Notes: generated by a model from the sequence alone, not told the origin. Positions 1 to 7,915 are shown, counted from the first letter of the stretch. The stretch is DNA of 42,106 nucleotides from an uncultured Zoogloea sp. (GCA_937967645.1 CALBTT010000058.1:1-42106), one strand, 5' to 3'. Program-made: numbers and translations.

Positions 1-143
1 CCCCGGCGCGCTACTTCGAACTCCACCCCCGGCCGCCTGCCCGCACGCCGGATCTTCCCGCCGCCCTGCTGGCCGGCGCGCCCCTGCTGTTCCTGCTCGG
101 GCTCGCCTGGAGCCGGCGCAACCCTGTCCCCAAGAAAGGCTGA
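1..143 (+). CDS. C-terminal end of an upstream membrane-anchored protein (possibly CobN-like)
   Basis: An open frame enters from the left edge (first full codon at base 3) and stops with TGA at 141-143, three bases before the next ATG. The visible 46 residues hold a Pro/Arg-rich stretch, one hydrophobic segment (about LPAALLAGAPLLFLLGLAW) and a short basic tail, which fits a C-terminal membrane anchor with the tail in the cytoplasm. The gene appears to be in one operon with the ExbB-like and DUF2149 genes. In other genomes such pairs often sit beside a CobN-like large chelatase subunit, so a CobN-like protein is my guess from context. The visible part is too short to identify the family. Confidence 0.5.
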   Translation, partial: PARYFELHPRPPARTPDLPAALLAGAPLLFLLGLAWSRRNPVPKKG

Positions 144-146
144 TCC

Positions 147-590
147 ATGCATGACCTCACTTCCCTGGCCTGGCTTCACCAGGCCGTCACCTGGCTGCTC
201 ACCCCGGCCCTGCTGGCCCTAGTCGCCGCCTGCGCCCTCGCCCTCGCCGAAGCCGGACTGGCCGTCGGAGAGCGGCTGTGGGGGCTCGAGCGCCTCGCCG
301 CCGCCAATGACCTGCAGGTCATCCAGCGCATCGCCCGCCACCGCCTGGAGCGCGCCGACCTGCTGGCGCGCATTCCGCCCATGCTGGGCCTGATGGCCAC
401 CATCATCCCCCTCGGACCGGGCCTCGCCGCCTTGGGCCAGGGTAACCCGGGCGAGCTGGCCAGTGCCGTCACGGTAGCCTTCGACGCCACCGTACTGGGC
501 CTGGTGGCCGGCATTGGCGGCCTGGTGGTGGGCAAGCTGCGCCGCCGCTGGTACGAGGAGCTGCTGGAGACCCTGGAGGACGCTGCATGA
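147..590 (+). CDS. MotA/TolQ/ExbB-family proton channel protein
   Basis: The 147-residue protein has three predicted membrane helices (about 15-37, 77-96 and 107-130). A GLMATIIPLGPGL stretch (81-93) and FDATVLGL (112-119) match the last two helices of ExbB/TolQ/MotA subunits, which conduct protons and power TonB-type energy transfer in the inner membrane. It is shorter than ExbB (about 240 aa), as expected for the small form found with DUF2149 proteins. Its stop overlaps the start of the next gene by ATGA, so the pair should be made together. A role in energising outer-membrane uptake of cobalt or a corrinoid is inferred from the B12 riboswitch and TonB-dependent receptor nearby. Confidence 0.85.
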   Translation: MHDLTSLAWLHQAVTWLLTPALLALVAACALALAEAGLAVGERLWGLERLAAANDLQVIQRIARHRLERADLLARIPPMLGLMATIIPLGPGLAALGQGNPGELASAVTVAFDATVLGLVAGIGGLVVGKLRRRWYEELLETLEDAA

Positions 591-934
591 AGGCGCCCCA
601 AACCCGAAACACCTCCCCGCGCAAGCGCCTGCGCCTCTACGCGCGCCTGGATGCCCGCTTCGACGACCGGGACGAAGACCCGCGGGCCAGCCTGGTGAAC
701 CTGGTGGACGTGATGCTGGTGTTCGCCTGCGGCCTGCTCGCCGCCCTGGCCGCCAGCACCCAGGGTGCCCTGTCCACGCCAAGGCCCGTGGACAAGGGCC
801 GCGCCATTGAACGCCCTGCCGACGGCCAGGGCCAGGCGGGTGCCGGCATGGACCGGGTTGGCGAGGTTTTCCGCGACCCGAAGACCGGTCAGCTGATCCT
901 CATCGAGCCGGCGGCGGGCAAGACGGCGCCCTGA
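587..934 (+). CDS. DUF2149 protein, ExbD-like partner of the ExbB-like channel
   Basis: The 115-residue protein has a basic N-terminus, one membrane helix (about 38-56) and a C-terminal part rich in Gly and Asp. The helix carries LVDVMLV with Asp41 in the position of the proton-carrying Asp of ExbD (TPxxDVMLVLL), and the upstream PRASLVNL segment is typical of DUF2149. The C-terminal piece ending in FRDPKTGQLILIEP fits a short periplasmic domain. ATGA overlap with the channel gene supports a stator pair equivalent to ExbB/ExbD. Family assignment is good; the cargo is inferred from the cobalt/B12 neighbourhood. Confidence 0.8.
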   Translation: MKAPQTRNTSPRKRLRLYARLDARFDDRDEDPRASLVNLVDVMLVFACGLLAALAASTQGALSTPRPVDKGRAIERPADGQGQAGAGMDRVGEVFRDPKTGQLILIEPAAGKTAP

Positions 935-964
935 ATATTCCAGCGTCCTTCCCTAGCGGAAGGC

Positions 965-994
965 TTGCACCGTCCCGGTGCATGCGGTTAGACT
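965..994 (+). promoter_or_regulatory. Candidate promoter of the B12-riboswitch transcript
   Basis: TTGCAC (965-970) and TAGACT (989-994) are separated by 18 bases and lie just before the first conserved riboswitch bases. A start near 1001 would give a transcript that begins with the aptamer. Both boxes are only partial matches to the sigma70 consensus, so the call rests mainly on position. Confidence 0.4.
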
Positions 995-1002
995 GCGCCG
1001 CG

Positions 1003-1200
1003 TCACAGGTGCCGAGCCCGCTTTCCGCGGGCAAGGTGAAACGGGAAGTCCGGTGAAGTCGTGAGTCAAGCCTCACGCCCATTCCGGCGCAGCCCCCGCT
1101 GCTGTAAGCCTGACAACTCTGCTTTACGCCACTGCGTGCCCTGCACGCGGGAAGGTTGGCAGACGAGGATGAAGGCGAGCCAGAAGACCGGCCTCTGACG
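1003..1200 (+). ncRNA. Cobalamin (B12) riboswitch aptamer
   Basis: All main conserved blocks of the cobalamin aptamer appear in order: GGTGCC (from 1009), a GC hairpin followed by AAGGTGAAACGGGAA (about 1032-1047), GCAGCCCCCGCTGCTGTAA (1090-1108), GCCACTG (1128-1134), CGGGAAGG (1148-1155) and the B12 box GCCAGAAGACCGGCCT (about 1179-1194). Adenosylcobalamin binding to this class represses downstream expression. It controls the permease and, because the downstream genes are closely packed, probably the whole corrin operon through the TonB-dependent receptor. The upstream ExbB/DUF2149 pair lies before it and is not covered. Confidence 0.95.
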
Positions 1201-1432
1201 TAGTGGTGTGGTATTGGCCCCGGGGTGTGGGCGGAACCGACCGATGGGTTCGCCCAGCCGCTTCGTCCGTCCGTTCCGCGTCTCCCATGCGCTCGTCATG
1301 GCTCTGCGTTGAACCGCTCCCGATCCCGGCATGTGCCTGCCCGGCCCCTGGCCACCGGTCCGTTTTTTCGTTTGTCCTTCCTCCCCCCGTTGCCTTGCCG
1401 CACTTCGTCCATCCGTCACGAAGGGAAGCAAG
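1201..1432 (+). other. Riboswitch leader / expression platform region (no gene)
   Basis: This 232-base leader separates the B12 box from the permease start. It contains a hairpin whose GGGCG (1229-1233) pairs with CGCCC (1251-1255), and further on CCGG repeats (1341-1344 and 1355-1358) followed by six T (1363-1368), which could be a weak intrinsic terminator. I cannot tell which hairpin is the switching element. The long leader with a T-run would fit transcriptional control. Confidence 0.4.
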
Positions 1433-2059
1433 ATGCACATCGAACCGGGGTACGTCGCCAGTGCCAAGATCCTCGCCGCCAATGCGGGCGCCATCGCCCT
1501 GCTGGGCAGCCAGTCGGTCCACCTCCTCCGCCAGCCGCAGCTGATCGTCCGCAGCCTGCTCGCCGCAGTGTTCTTCACCCTGGCCATGCAGGCCTTCCAC
1601 CTGCGCGTCGGTCCATCCGAACTGCACTTCCTCGGCGCCATGCCGATCTACCTCTGCTTCGGCTTCCTGCCCGCCCTGTTCGGCTTTGCCATCGGGCTGC
1701 TGCTGCAAGGCCTGCTGTTCGAGCCCACCGACCTGGTGCACCTGGGCATCAACTTCCTGTCCCTGGCCCTGCCTCTGGTGACCGTGCATGCCACGCTCGG
1801 CAAGCGCCTGAACAGTCTCTCCGTGCGCAGCATCCTCAAGCTCGACGCGGCCTACTACAGCGGCGTAACCCTGATGGTGGGCTTCTGGCTGGCCATCGGC
1901 GAGGTCGCCACGCCGGTCTCCGCCTGGGCGGCCTTCGCCCTGTCCTACGCCGCCATCGTACTGGTCGAGCCGCTGGTGACGCTGCTCGTCCTGCGTAGCC
2001 TGCAGGGACGCCCGGCACATCCCGTGCTGCAGCTCTGCCTTGCTCCCCGGACGCGCTGA
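1433..2059 (+). CDS. CbiM/NikM-like energy-coupling-factor permease (orphan)
   Basis: This 208-residue polytopic inner-membrane protein belongs to the CbiM family, the substrate-binding component of cobalt/nickel ECF transporters. The start at 1433 is preferred over longer in-frame starts because it gives the family's N-terminal MHIxxG, whose first Met and His bind the metal in NikM. A GAAGGGAAG ribosome site precedes it. His65 in SELHFLGAM is a candidate for the third metal ligand known in NikM. About six membrane segments can be seen. No CbiN, CbiQ or CbiO (ATPase) gene accompanies it here, unlike classic CbiMNQO. It is the first gene after the B12 riboswitch, so cobalt uptake is the likely role. 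Confidence 0.8.
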   Translation: MHIEPGYVASAKILAANAGAIALLGSQSVHLLRQPQLIVRSLLAAVFFTLAMQAFHLRVGPSELHFLGAMPIYLCFGFLPALFGFAIGLLLQGLLFEPTDLVHLGINFLSLALPLVTVHATLGKRLNSLSVRSILKLDAAYYSGVTLMVGFWLAIGEVATPVSAWAAFALSYAAIVLVEPLVTLLVLRSLQGRPAHPVLQLCLAPRTR

Positions 2060-2062
2060 GCC

Positions 2063-2869
2063 ATGCCCGGCAAGATCTGGTTTGTCGGCGCCGGGCCCGG
2101 TGACCCGGAGCTGCTGACCCTCAAGGGGCGCCGGCTGATCGCCGAGGCCGGCGCGATCCTGTACGCCGGTTCGCTGGTCAACCGGGCCGCCACCCTGTTC
2201 TCGCCTCCCGGCTGCGAGATCCGCGATTCGAAGGACATGACCCTCGAGGAGATGACGGCCTGGCTGCTCGAGCGGGCCGCCCGGCATGCCACGGTGGTGC
2301 GTCTGCAGACCGGCGACCCCGGTCTGTACGGCGCCCTGCAGGAGCTCACCCGCCCCCTCTCCGCCGCCGGCGTGGACTGGGCGGTGGTGCCCGGCGTGTC
2401 CTCGGCCTTCGCCTCGATGGCTGCGGCCGGCGAGAGCATGACCCTGCCGGAAGTCACCCAGACGGTGATCCTGACCCGCGTCGAAGGGCGTACGCCGATG
2501 CCGCCGGGAGAATCCCTGGAAGCCCTGGCTGCCCACGGCAGCACGCTCTGCATCTTCCTGTCCATCACCCTGCTGCACGAGGTCCAGCGGGCCCTGCGCA
2601 CGGCCGGCTGGGCCGAAGACTCGCCGATGCTGGTGGTGCAGAAGGCCAGCTGGCCCGGCGAGGAAAAGATCGTCCGCGGCACCCTCGCCGACATCAAGCG
2701 GCGCTGCCAGGACGCGAAGATCGCCAGCCAGGCCATGATCGTCGCCGGCCCCACCCTGGGCGCCGCCGACTGGCCCACCCTCGCCCGCTCCAAGCTCTAC
2801 GACCCTGCCTTCGGACACCGATTCCGCAAGGCCAGCCTGTCCACCGCCACCCCGGAGATGACCTCATGA
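2063..2869 (+). CDS. cobM: Precorrin-4 C11-methyltransferase (CobM/CbiF)
   Basis: A 268-residue SAM-dependent methyltransferase of the tetrapyrrole methylase family, methylating C11 of (cobalt-)precorrin-4 in the cytoplasm. Visible motifs are GAGPGDP (9-15) in the N-terminal loop, TGDPGLYG (83-90) and VPGVSSAFA (109-117), all typical of CobM/CbiF, and the length matches the family. It starts three bases after the permease stop and its end overlaps cbiX by ATGA. Other methylases of the family were excluded by the YAGSLV and KDMTLEE blocks characteristic of CobM. Confidence 0.93.
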   Translation: MPGKIWFVGAGPGDPELLTLKGRRLIAEAGAILYAGSLVNRAATLFSPPGCEIRDSKDMTLEEMTAWLLERAARHATVVRLQTGDPGLYGALQELTRPLSAAGVDWAVVPGVSSAFASMAAAGESMTLPEVTQTVILTRVEGRTPMPPGESLEALAAHGSTLCIFLSITLLHEVQRALRTAGWAEDSPMLVVQKASWPGEEKIVRGTLADIKRRCQDAKIASQAMIVAGPTLGAADWPTLARSKLYDPAFGHRFRKASLSTATPEMTS

Positions 2870-3705
2870 ACGACTCAACCCTGCTGCTTGTCGGCCACGG
2901 CTCCCGCAACCGGGATGGCAACAAGGAGATCCTCAGCTTCGCCGCCCAGTGGCGGGAGCGCCATATCGGCCGGCGCATCGACGTGTGCTTCATCGAGCAC
3001 GCCGAGGTGCTGCTCGACGAGGGCCTCGACCGGGCCGCCGCCGACAGCCGTCACGTGGTGGTGCTGCCTTTCATCCTCAACGCCGCCGGCCACGTGAAGA
3101 TGGAGCTGCCGGCCGCCGTCGAGGCCGCCCGCCAGCGCCACCCCGGGGTGCGCTTCAGCTGCACCCGCCACCTGGGCATGGGCCGCGAGATCCTGGCCGT
3201 GCTGCAGGCCCAGCTCGACGCGCTGATGCAGGCGCTGGCCGTGCCTGATCCACAGACCACCGGGGTGATCCTGCTCGGCCGCGGCTCCTCCGACGCCGGC
3301 GCCAACGGCGAGCTGGCCCGCATGACCCGCTGGCTGTTCGAGGACAACGACCACGAGCTGGTGGACCTGGCCTTCACCGGCGTCACCTGGCCACGTCTGG
3401 AGACCGTGGTGCAACGCCAGGTGCGCCTGGGCATGGCGCAGATCTGCGTGGTGCCCGTATATCTCTTCAGCGGTGTGCTGATCGACCGCATCCAGGCCCA
3501 GGTCGCCCGTTTGCGCACCCAGTACCCGCAGATCGCCTTCGCCCTCGGCGGGCATTTCGGCTTCGACCGGGGCATCTTCGACCTGCTCGACGCCCGCGTC
3601 GCCAGCGCCGACCTGGCCGAGGGCGGGCTGCTCGAATGCGACGGCTGCAAGTACCGCCAGGCGGCCGAAGCAGCGCACCACCATCACGACCACGCACACG
3701 CCTGA
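2866..3705 (+). CDS. cbiX: Sirohydrochlorin cobaltochelatase, long two-domain CbiX
   Basis: The 279-residue protein inserts Co2+ into sirohydrochlorin (factor II), the committed early-cobalt step of the anaerobic pathway. The N-terminal half has GHGSR (10-14, His11) and AGHVKMELP with His76, the two metal-site histidines. The second half repeats the fold with LLGRGSSD (137-143) and GGHFG (His230). The C-terminus carries CDGC (258-261) and a His-rich tail (HHHHDHAH, 271-278), a feature of long CbiX forms that may store metal or hold an Fe-S centre. The start overlaps cobM by ATGA. The following junction is opened by a REP element. Confidence 0.93.
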   Translation: MNDSTLLLVGHGSRNRDGNKEILSFAAQWRERHIGRRIDVCFIEHAEVLLDEGLDRAAADSRHVVVLPFILNAAGHVKMELPAAVEAARQRHPGVRFSCTRHLGMGREILAVLQAQLDALMQALAVPDPQTTGVILLGRGSSDAGANGELARMTRWLFEDNDHELVDLAFTGVTWPRLETVVQRQVRLGMAQICVVPVYLFSGVLIDRIQAQVARLRTQYPQIAFALGGHFGFDRGIFDLLDARVASADLAEGGLLECDGCKYRQAAEAAHHHHDHAHA

Positions 3706-3730
3706 ACTGTAGGGGCCATGTAGGGAACAT

Positions 3731-3797
3731 GTAGGGGCGGCTTCAGCCGCCCGCGGACTTCGATCAACCACCTGCGGGCGGCTGAAGCCGCCCCTAC
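3731..3797. repeat. REPIN copy 1 (two inverted REP units) between cbiX and cbiC
   Basis: Perfect 24-base inverted repeats (3731-3754 and 3774-3797) flank a 19-base spacer. Each arm begins with the foot GTAG and contains its own hairpin GGGCGGCTTCAGCCGCCC (7-bp stem, TTCA loop). The GTAG foot plus hairpin, arranged head to head, is the hallmark of REPs mobilised by RAYT (TnpA-REP) transposases. Two extra GTAGGG feet lie just upstream (3709-3726). Confidence 0.9.
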
Positions 3798-3865
3798 ACG
3801 CACCCTACACGCACCCTACACGCACCCTACACGCACCCTACACGCACCCCACACGCACCCCACAC
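3793..3865. repeat. 11-bp tandem repeat CCTACACGCAC grown from the REP foot
   Basis: Five perfect copies of CCTACACGCAC run from 3793 to 3847, followed by one copy with T to C (3848-3858) and a partial one. The first copy uses the CCTAC foot of REPIN copy 1, so the array seems to have expanded from the REP edge. It fills the leader of cbiC. Confidence 0.9.
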
Positions 3866-3884
3866 CCCGAAGAAAAACACCCCC

Positions 3885-4562
3885 ATGCCCTCCCTCAACA
3901 CCATCACCGAACAACTCACCGCAGCCGGGCGGGCCATCGAGCATGACTCCTTCGCCATCATCGACTGGGAGGTTGGCCATCACCGCTACCTGCCCGAACA
4001 ATGGCCGGTGGTGCGGCGCATGATCCACGCCAACGCCGACTTCGAGTTCAACGGCCTCACCGCCTTTCACCCCGACGCCATCACGGCCGGGGTGGCGCGC
4101 ATCCTGGCCGGCGGCGCCCCGGTTTTGGCCGACGTGGAGATGATCTGCTTCGGCCTGTCGGCACCCCGCCTGGCGCACTTCGGCATGCACACCCACCAGT
4201 TCATCTCCGACCCGGACGTGATCGATGCCGCCCGCGCCGAGGACACTACCCGGGCTGTCCAGGCGATCCGCAAGGCCCACCGTCTGGGCCTGCTCGACGG
4301 CGCCCTGGTGGGCATCGGCAATGCGCCTACCGCGTTGATCGAACTGGTCCGCCTGATCCAGGAAGAAGGCGTCCGGCCGGCGCTGGTGGTGGGCATGCCG
4401 GTGGGCTTCGTGTCCGCCGCCGAGTCCAAGGACATGCTGATGGACGTGGCCGAGGTGCCCTGGGTGGCCATCCGCGGCCGCAAGGGCGGCTCGACCCTGG
4501 TGGTGGCCGCCCTCCATGCCCTGCTCGGCCTGGCGGAAGAGCGCCAGCGCCAGGCGGTCTGA
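3885..4562 (+). CDS. cbiC: Precorrin-8X methylmutase (CbiC/CobH)
   Basis: The 225-residue enzyme moves the C11 methyl to C12, forming (cobyrinic acid) hydrogenobyrinic acid or its cobalt form. RRMIHANADFEF places His48 at the catalytic histidine known in CobH. MICFGLS, ALVVGMPVGFVSAAESK and AIRGRKGGS are strongly conserved CbiC blocks. Length matches the family. The start at 3885 has only a weak AAGAAAAA-like ribosome site in a leader made of repeats, so translation may depend on the leader structure. The next gene follows after 8 bases. Confidence 0.93.
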   Translation: MPSLNTITEQLTAAGRAIEHDSFAIIDWEVGHHRYLPEQWPVVRRMIHANADFEFNGLTAFHPDAITAGVARILAGGAPVLADVEMICFGLSAPRLAHFGMHTHQFISDPDVIDAARAEDTTRAVQAIRKAHRLGLLDGALVGIGNAPTALIELVRLIQEEGVRPALVVGMPVGFVSAAESKDMLMDVAEVPWVAIRGRKGGSTLVVAALHALLGLAEERQRQAV

Positions 4563-4570
4563 GAGGCGTC

Positions 4571-5722
4571 ATGTCAGTCGGACACGTCCTCCCCGAAAAG
4601 GTCCGCAAGGGCGACCCCAAGCGGGATCGCGGCAACCGTACGGGCTTTTCCACCGGCGCCAACTCCGCCGCCGCCGCCGCCGCCGCCACCCTCGGGCTGG
4701 TCCACGGGCGGGTGCCGGAGGTGATCGAGTGCGTACTGCCCAACACCCAGCGGGTGCGCTTTTCCATCACCGACGGATGGACCGACGGCAGCCGCGCCCG
4801 GGCGGTCAGCGTCAAGGATGCCGGTGACGATCCGGACGCCACCAACGGCGCCCATCTCACTGCAGAGGTCGAGCGTCTGCCCGGCGCCGCCGGCGAGATC
4901 GTGCTGCGCGGCGGCCCCGGCGTCGGGGTGGTGACCAAGCCGGGCCTCGGCCTGGAGGTCGGCGGCCCGGCCATCAACCCCGTGCCACGCCGCAACATCG
5001 CCGACAACGTGCGGGCAGCCGGCGCCTCCATCCTGGCAGCCGGCGATGGGCTGGCGGTGACCATCTCGGTGCCCGGCGGCGAGGTCATGGCCACCAAGAC
5101 CCTCAACGCCCGGCTCGGCATCCTCGGTGGCATCTCCATCCTCGGCACCACCGGCATCGTGCGGCCCTACTCCACCGCGGCCTTCCGGGCCAGCGTGGTG
5201 CAGGCCGTCGACGTGGCCGCCAACCAGGGGCAGACCAGCGTGGTGTTCACCACCGGCGGGCGCACCGAGAAATGTGCCATGCGCTGCTTTCCGCACCTGG
5301 ACGAGGCTTGCTTCGTGCAGATGGGCGATTTCGTCAAGGCCGCCTTCCAGACCGCGGTCAAGCAGGGGATGCAGCACATCATCGTCGGTGCCATGGTGGG
5401 CAAGCTGACCAAGATCGCCCAGGGCCTGTCGGTCACCCACGCCTGGCGCGAGGAGGTGGACCGCGAGCTGATCGCCTCCGCCGCCGCCGAAGTGGGCGCG
5501 CCGCCCGACCTGGTGGACGAGATCCGCGCCGCCGAGACCGCCCGCTTCGCCGCCGAACGCCTGGCCGAGCTGGGCCTCACCGTGGCCTTCCACCGGGCCC
5601 TTGCCGCCCGCGCCATCCACAGCCTGCGCCAGCGCTACCCCGGCCCCCATCGCCTCACCGTGCTCGCCTGCAATTTCGAAGGCGTGCCCATCGTCACCCT
5701 GGAAGAACATGAACTCGCCTGA
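4571..5722 (+). CDS. cbiD: Cobalt-precorrin-5B C1-methyltransferase (CbiD)
   Basis: A 383-residue CbiD, the enzyme that methylates C1 after ring contraction in the anaerobic cobalamin route; aerobic pathways use CobF instead. The N-terminus has GNRTGFSTGANSAAAA, followed by VTKPGLGLEVGGPAINPVPR and GTTGIVRPYS, all diagnostic. The start at 4571 was chosen because it is preceded by GAGAGGCG and gives the family N-terminus; the frame is open further upstream inside cbiC. The end overlaps the start of the CbiE/T gene by 14 bases. Confidence 0.93.
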   Translation: MSVGHVLPEKVRKGDPKRDRGNRTGFSTGANSAAAAAAATLGLVHGRVPEVIECVLPNTQRVRFSITDGWTDGSRARAVSVKDAGDDPDATNGAHLTAEVERLPGAAGEIVLRGGPGVGVVTKPGLGLEVGGPAINPVPRRNIADNVRAAGASILAAGDGLAVTISVPGGEVMATKTLNARLGILGGISILGTTGIVRPYSTAAFRASVVQAVDVAANQGQTSVVFTTGGRTEKCAMRCFPHLDEACFVQMGDFVKAAFQTAVKQGMQHIIVGAMVGKLTKIAQGLSVTHAWREEVDRELIASAAAEVGAPPDLVDEIRAAETARFAAERLAELGLTVAFHRALAARAIHSLRQRYPGPHRLTVLACNFEGVPIVTLEEHELA

Positions 5723-7010
5723 ACCCTGCCGCCTGATCGGCATCCTCGACGACGGCTGGGCCGGCCTGGGCGACCTGGCCCGCGCCCATCTCATTGAATG
5801 TGACCTGTTAATCGGCGCCCGCCGCACGCTTGACCTCGTTGCCCTCCGCCTCCCCTCCCGGGTGGAACAACGGGCGATGGACGGCCTTCTCGGCCGTGTC
5901 CCCGAGTGGGTCCGTGCGGCGCGGGGCGCCGGCCAACGCTGCGTCGTGCTGGCCACCGGCGACCCCCTGTGCCACGGCATCGGCGCCTTCCTGATCGGGC
6001 GGCTCGGTGCCGACGAGGTGGAGGTGCTGCCCACCACCTCCACCCTGCAACTGGCCTTCGCCCGCCTCGGCAAGCCCTGGCAGGCGGCGCGGATCGTCTC
6101 CGTGCACAGCCGTGACGCAGGCGAATGGCAGCCCGGCGCCGGGCCCGACCATGGGCTCTATCCTCTGCTGCAAGCCGCCACAGAAGCCAGCACGGAAGCG
6201 CCCCTGATCGGGGTATTCACCAGTCCGGCCAACACCCCGGCACGCATCGCCCGCTGCCTGATTGCGGCGGGTTACGGAGAGGACTTTCGCCTGTCCGTGG
6301 CGGCCTGCCTGGAGCGCCCGGAAGAGTCGCTGCACATCGAACTGAGCCTCACCGATGCCGCCGGGCAGGATTTCGCTGATCCCAACATCGTCGTGCTGGA
6401 GCGTTGCCGCCCACCGGACGCCCGGCCGCGCTTCGGCCTGGACGACAGCGACTACGTGCAGCGCACCCCGGAGAAGGGCCTCATCACCAAGCAGGAAGCC
6501 CGCGCCGTGTCCCTGGCCCGCCTTGGCCTGCGCAGCGACAGCGTGGTGTGGGACATCGGCGCCGGCTCCGGTTCGGTCGGCCTGGAAGCCGCCCGCCTGG
6601 CGCCCCGCGGGCATGTCTGGGCCATCGAGAAGAACGCCGGTGACGCGGCCAACGCCCGCGAGAACGCCCGCCGACTGCGGGCCCACAACTACAGCCTCCA
6701 GGAAGGCCGGGCACCGGAGGGCCTCGACGCCTGGCCCGACCCGGATGCGGTGTTCATCGGTGGCTCCGGCGGCGAGCTGGCCGAGCTGATCCGCCTGGTG
6801 CTCGCCCGCCTGCGCCCGGACGGCCGCCTGGTGATGAACTTCGTGACCCTCGAGAACCTGGCCACCGCCACCGCCACGCTGAGCGAAGCCGGCGCGAGCT
6901 GGGACGTCGTCCAGCTCCAGGCCGCCCGCAGCCAACCCATCCTCGCCATGCACCGCCTCGCCGCCCAGAACCCGGTGTGGATCGTCTCGGCAATGCCGGG
7001 GGCCATGTAG
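5709..7010 (+). CDS. cobL: Precorrin-6Y C5,15-methyltransferase (decarboxylating), CbiE-CbiT fusion (CobL)
   Basis: The 433-residue fusion methylates C5 and C15 and decarboxylates the C12 acetate. The CbiE half (about 1-230) is a tetrapyrrole methylase with ATGDPLCHGIG (82-92) and TSTLQLAFARLG. The CbiT half (about 240-433) is a class I methyltransferase with KGLITKQEARA (256-266), the SAM loop WDIGAGSGSVGLEA (281-294) and FIGGSGGEL. The start at 5709 lies inside the end of cbiD (AAGAAC before ATG). The TAG stop at 7008-7010 lies in the first of the GTAGGGG feet of the downstream REP element, so the last residues may have been changed by that insertion. Confidence 0.92.
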   Translation: MNSPEPCRLIGILDDGWAGLGDLARAHLIECDLLIGARRTLDLVALRLPSRVEQRAMDGLLGRVPEWVRAARGAGQRCVVLATGDPLCHGIGAFLIGRLGADEVEVLPTTSTLQLAFARLGKPWQAARIVSVHSRDAGEWQPGAGPDHGLYPLLQAATEASTEAPLIGVFTSPANTPARIARCLIAAGYGEDFRLSVAACLERPEESLHIELSLTDAAGQDFADPNIVVLERCRPPDARPRFGLDDSDYVQRTPEKGLITKQEARAVSLARLGLRSDSVVWDIGAGSGSVGLEAARLAPRGHVWAIEKNAGDAANARENARRLRAHNYSLQEGRAPEGLDAWPDPDAVFIGGSGGELAELIRLVLARLRPDGRLVMNFVTLENLATATATLSEAGASWDVVQLQAARSQPILAMHRLAAQNPVWIVSAMPGAM

Positions 7011-7016
7011 GGGCCT

Positions 7017-7083
7017 GTAGGGGCGGCTTCAGCCGCCCGCGGACTTCGATCAACCACCTGCGGGCGGCTGAAGCCGCCCCTAC
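7017..7083. repeat. REPIN copy 2 between cobL and cbiL
   Basis: Identical over all 67 bases to copy 1, including the 19-base spacer: arms at 7017-7040 and 7060-7083. An additional GTAGGGG foot lies at 7007-7013 and supplies the cobL stop codon. Identity of two copies 3.2 kb apart indicates recent spread or gene conversion. Confidence 0.9.
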
Positions 7084-7103
7084 GCCGCCTCCCACTCCGC
7101 CCT

Positions 7104-7138
7104 CCGAACCCCGAACCCCGAACCCCGAACCCCGAACC
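7104..7138. repeat. 7-bp tandem repeat CCGAACC, five copies
   Basis: Five perfect head-to-tail copies of CCGAACC lie between REPIN copy 2 and the cbiL start. Such a short direct array could vary in copy number and alter the distance between hairpin and start codon. Confidence 0.9.
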
Positions 7139-7150
7139 CAGGAAACCACG

Positions 7151-7915
7151 ATGACCTCCCCCTCCTCCGGGCGCCTGATCGGCGCCTCCCTCGGCCCCGG
7201 CGATCCGGCGCTGATCACCCGCCGGGCCTGGGACGCCCTGCAGTCCGGCGCCCGCTGGCTGTACCCGGTCAAGAAGGCCGAGTCGGCCTCCTACGCCCTC
7301 GGCATCGTCGAGCGGGGCGGCCTGCGTGTGCCGGACGACGCGGAAGCCCTGGTCTTCCCGATGACCCGCGATCCGGTCGCCCTGGCCCGGGCCTGGAGCC
7401 GCGCCGCCGACCGCACGGTGGCCCTGCTGCGGGAAGGCCGCGATCTGGTGTTCCTGGTGGAAGGCGACGCGTCCACCTTCTCCACCTTCGGCCATCTGGC
7501 CCGGGTGGTGCGCGAGCTGGCCCCGGAGATCGAGGTGGACACCATTCCCGGTGTCAGCGCCTTCGCCGCCGCCGCGGCCCTGACGACCACCCCGCTGGCG
7601 GAGGAAGACGAGACCTTCACCGTGATCCCGGCCGCCTACGGGGTGGACGTGATCGACGGCCTGATCGAGCACTTCGACACCCTGGTACTGCTCAAGGTCA
7701 AGCCGCTACTCGACGAGCTGATCGACCTGCTGCGCCAGCGCGACCTGCTGCAGCACGCCTGCTTCATCGAGAAAGTCGGCGCCCCCGAGGAACGTGTCGT
7801 CCATGACGTGGCCAGCCTGGCCGGGGAGAAGGTCAATTACCTGTCCCTGCTGCTGGTGCGCAACCCGGGGCGGGTACGCGGCGAGTTGCGCCGTGGCTGC
7901 CGCAAACGACTGTAG
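7151..7915 (+). CDS. cbiL: Precorrin-2 C20-methyltransferase (CbiL/CobI)
   Basis: The 254-residue tetrapyrrole methylase adds the C20 methyl to (cobalt-)precorrin-2. Motifs are GASLGPGDPALIT (11-23), VEGDASTFSTFGHL and IPGVSAFAAAAAL, with the EKVGAPEERVV block near the C-terminus seen in CbiL. The start at 7151 gives the usual N-terminus; the longer open frame upstream is made of repeat sequence. A clear ribosome site is absent apart from AGGAAACC (7140-7147). The TAG stop (7913-7915) is again part of a GTAGGGG REP foot. Confidence 0.92.
   Translation: MTSPSSGRLIGASLGPGDPALITRRAWDALQSGARWLYPVKKAESASYALGIVERGGLRVPDDAEALVFPMTRDPVALARAWSRAADRTVALLREGRDLVFLVEGDASTFSTFGHLARVVRELAPEIEVDTIPGVSAFAAAAALTTTPLAEEDETFTVIPAAYGVDVIDGLIEHFDTLVLLKVKPLLDELIDLLRQRDLLQHACFIEKVGAPEERVVHDVASLAGEKVNYLSLLLVRNPGRVRGELRRGCRKRL

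Noticed and set aside
1124..2818. 564-residue open frame on the - strand across the riboswitch, permease and cobM
   Set aside because: It crosses a conserved RNA element and two well-supported genes on the other strand; composition is typical of antisense shadow frames.
3793..3865. Possible CRISPR-like array
   Set aside because: Units are 11 bp, contiguous and without spacers; a slippage-type tandem repeat.
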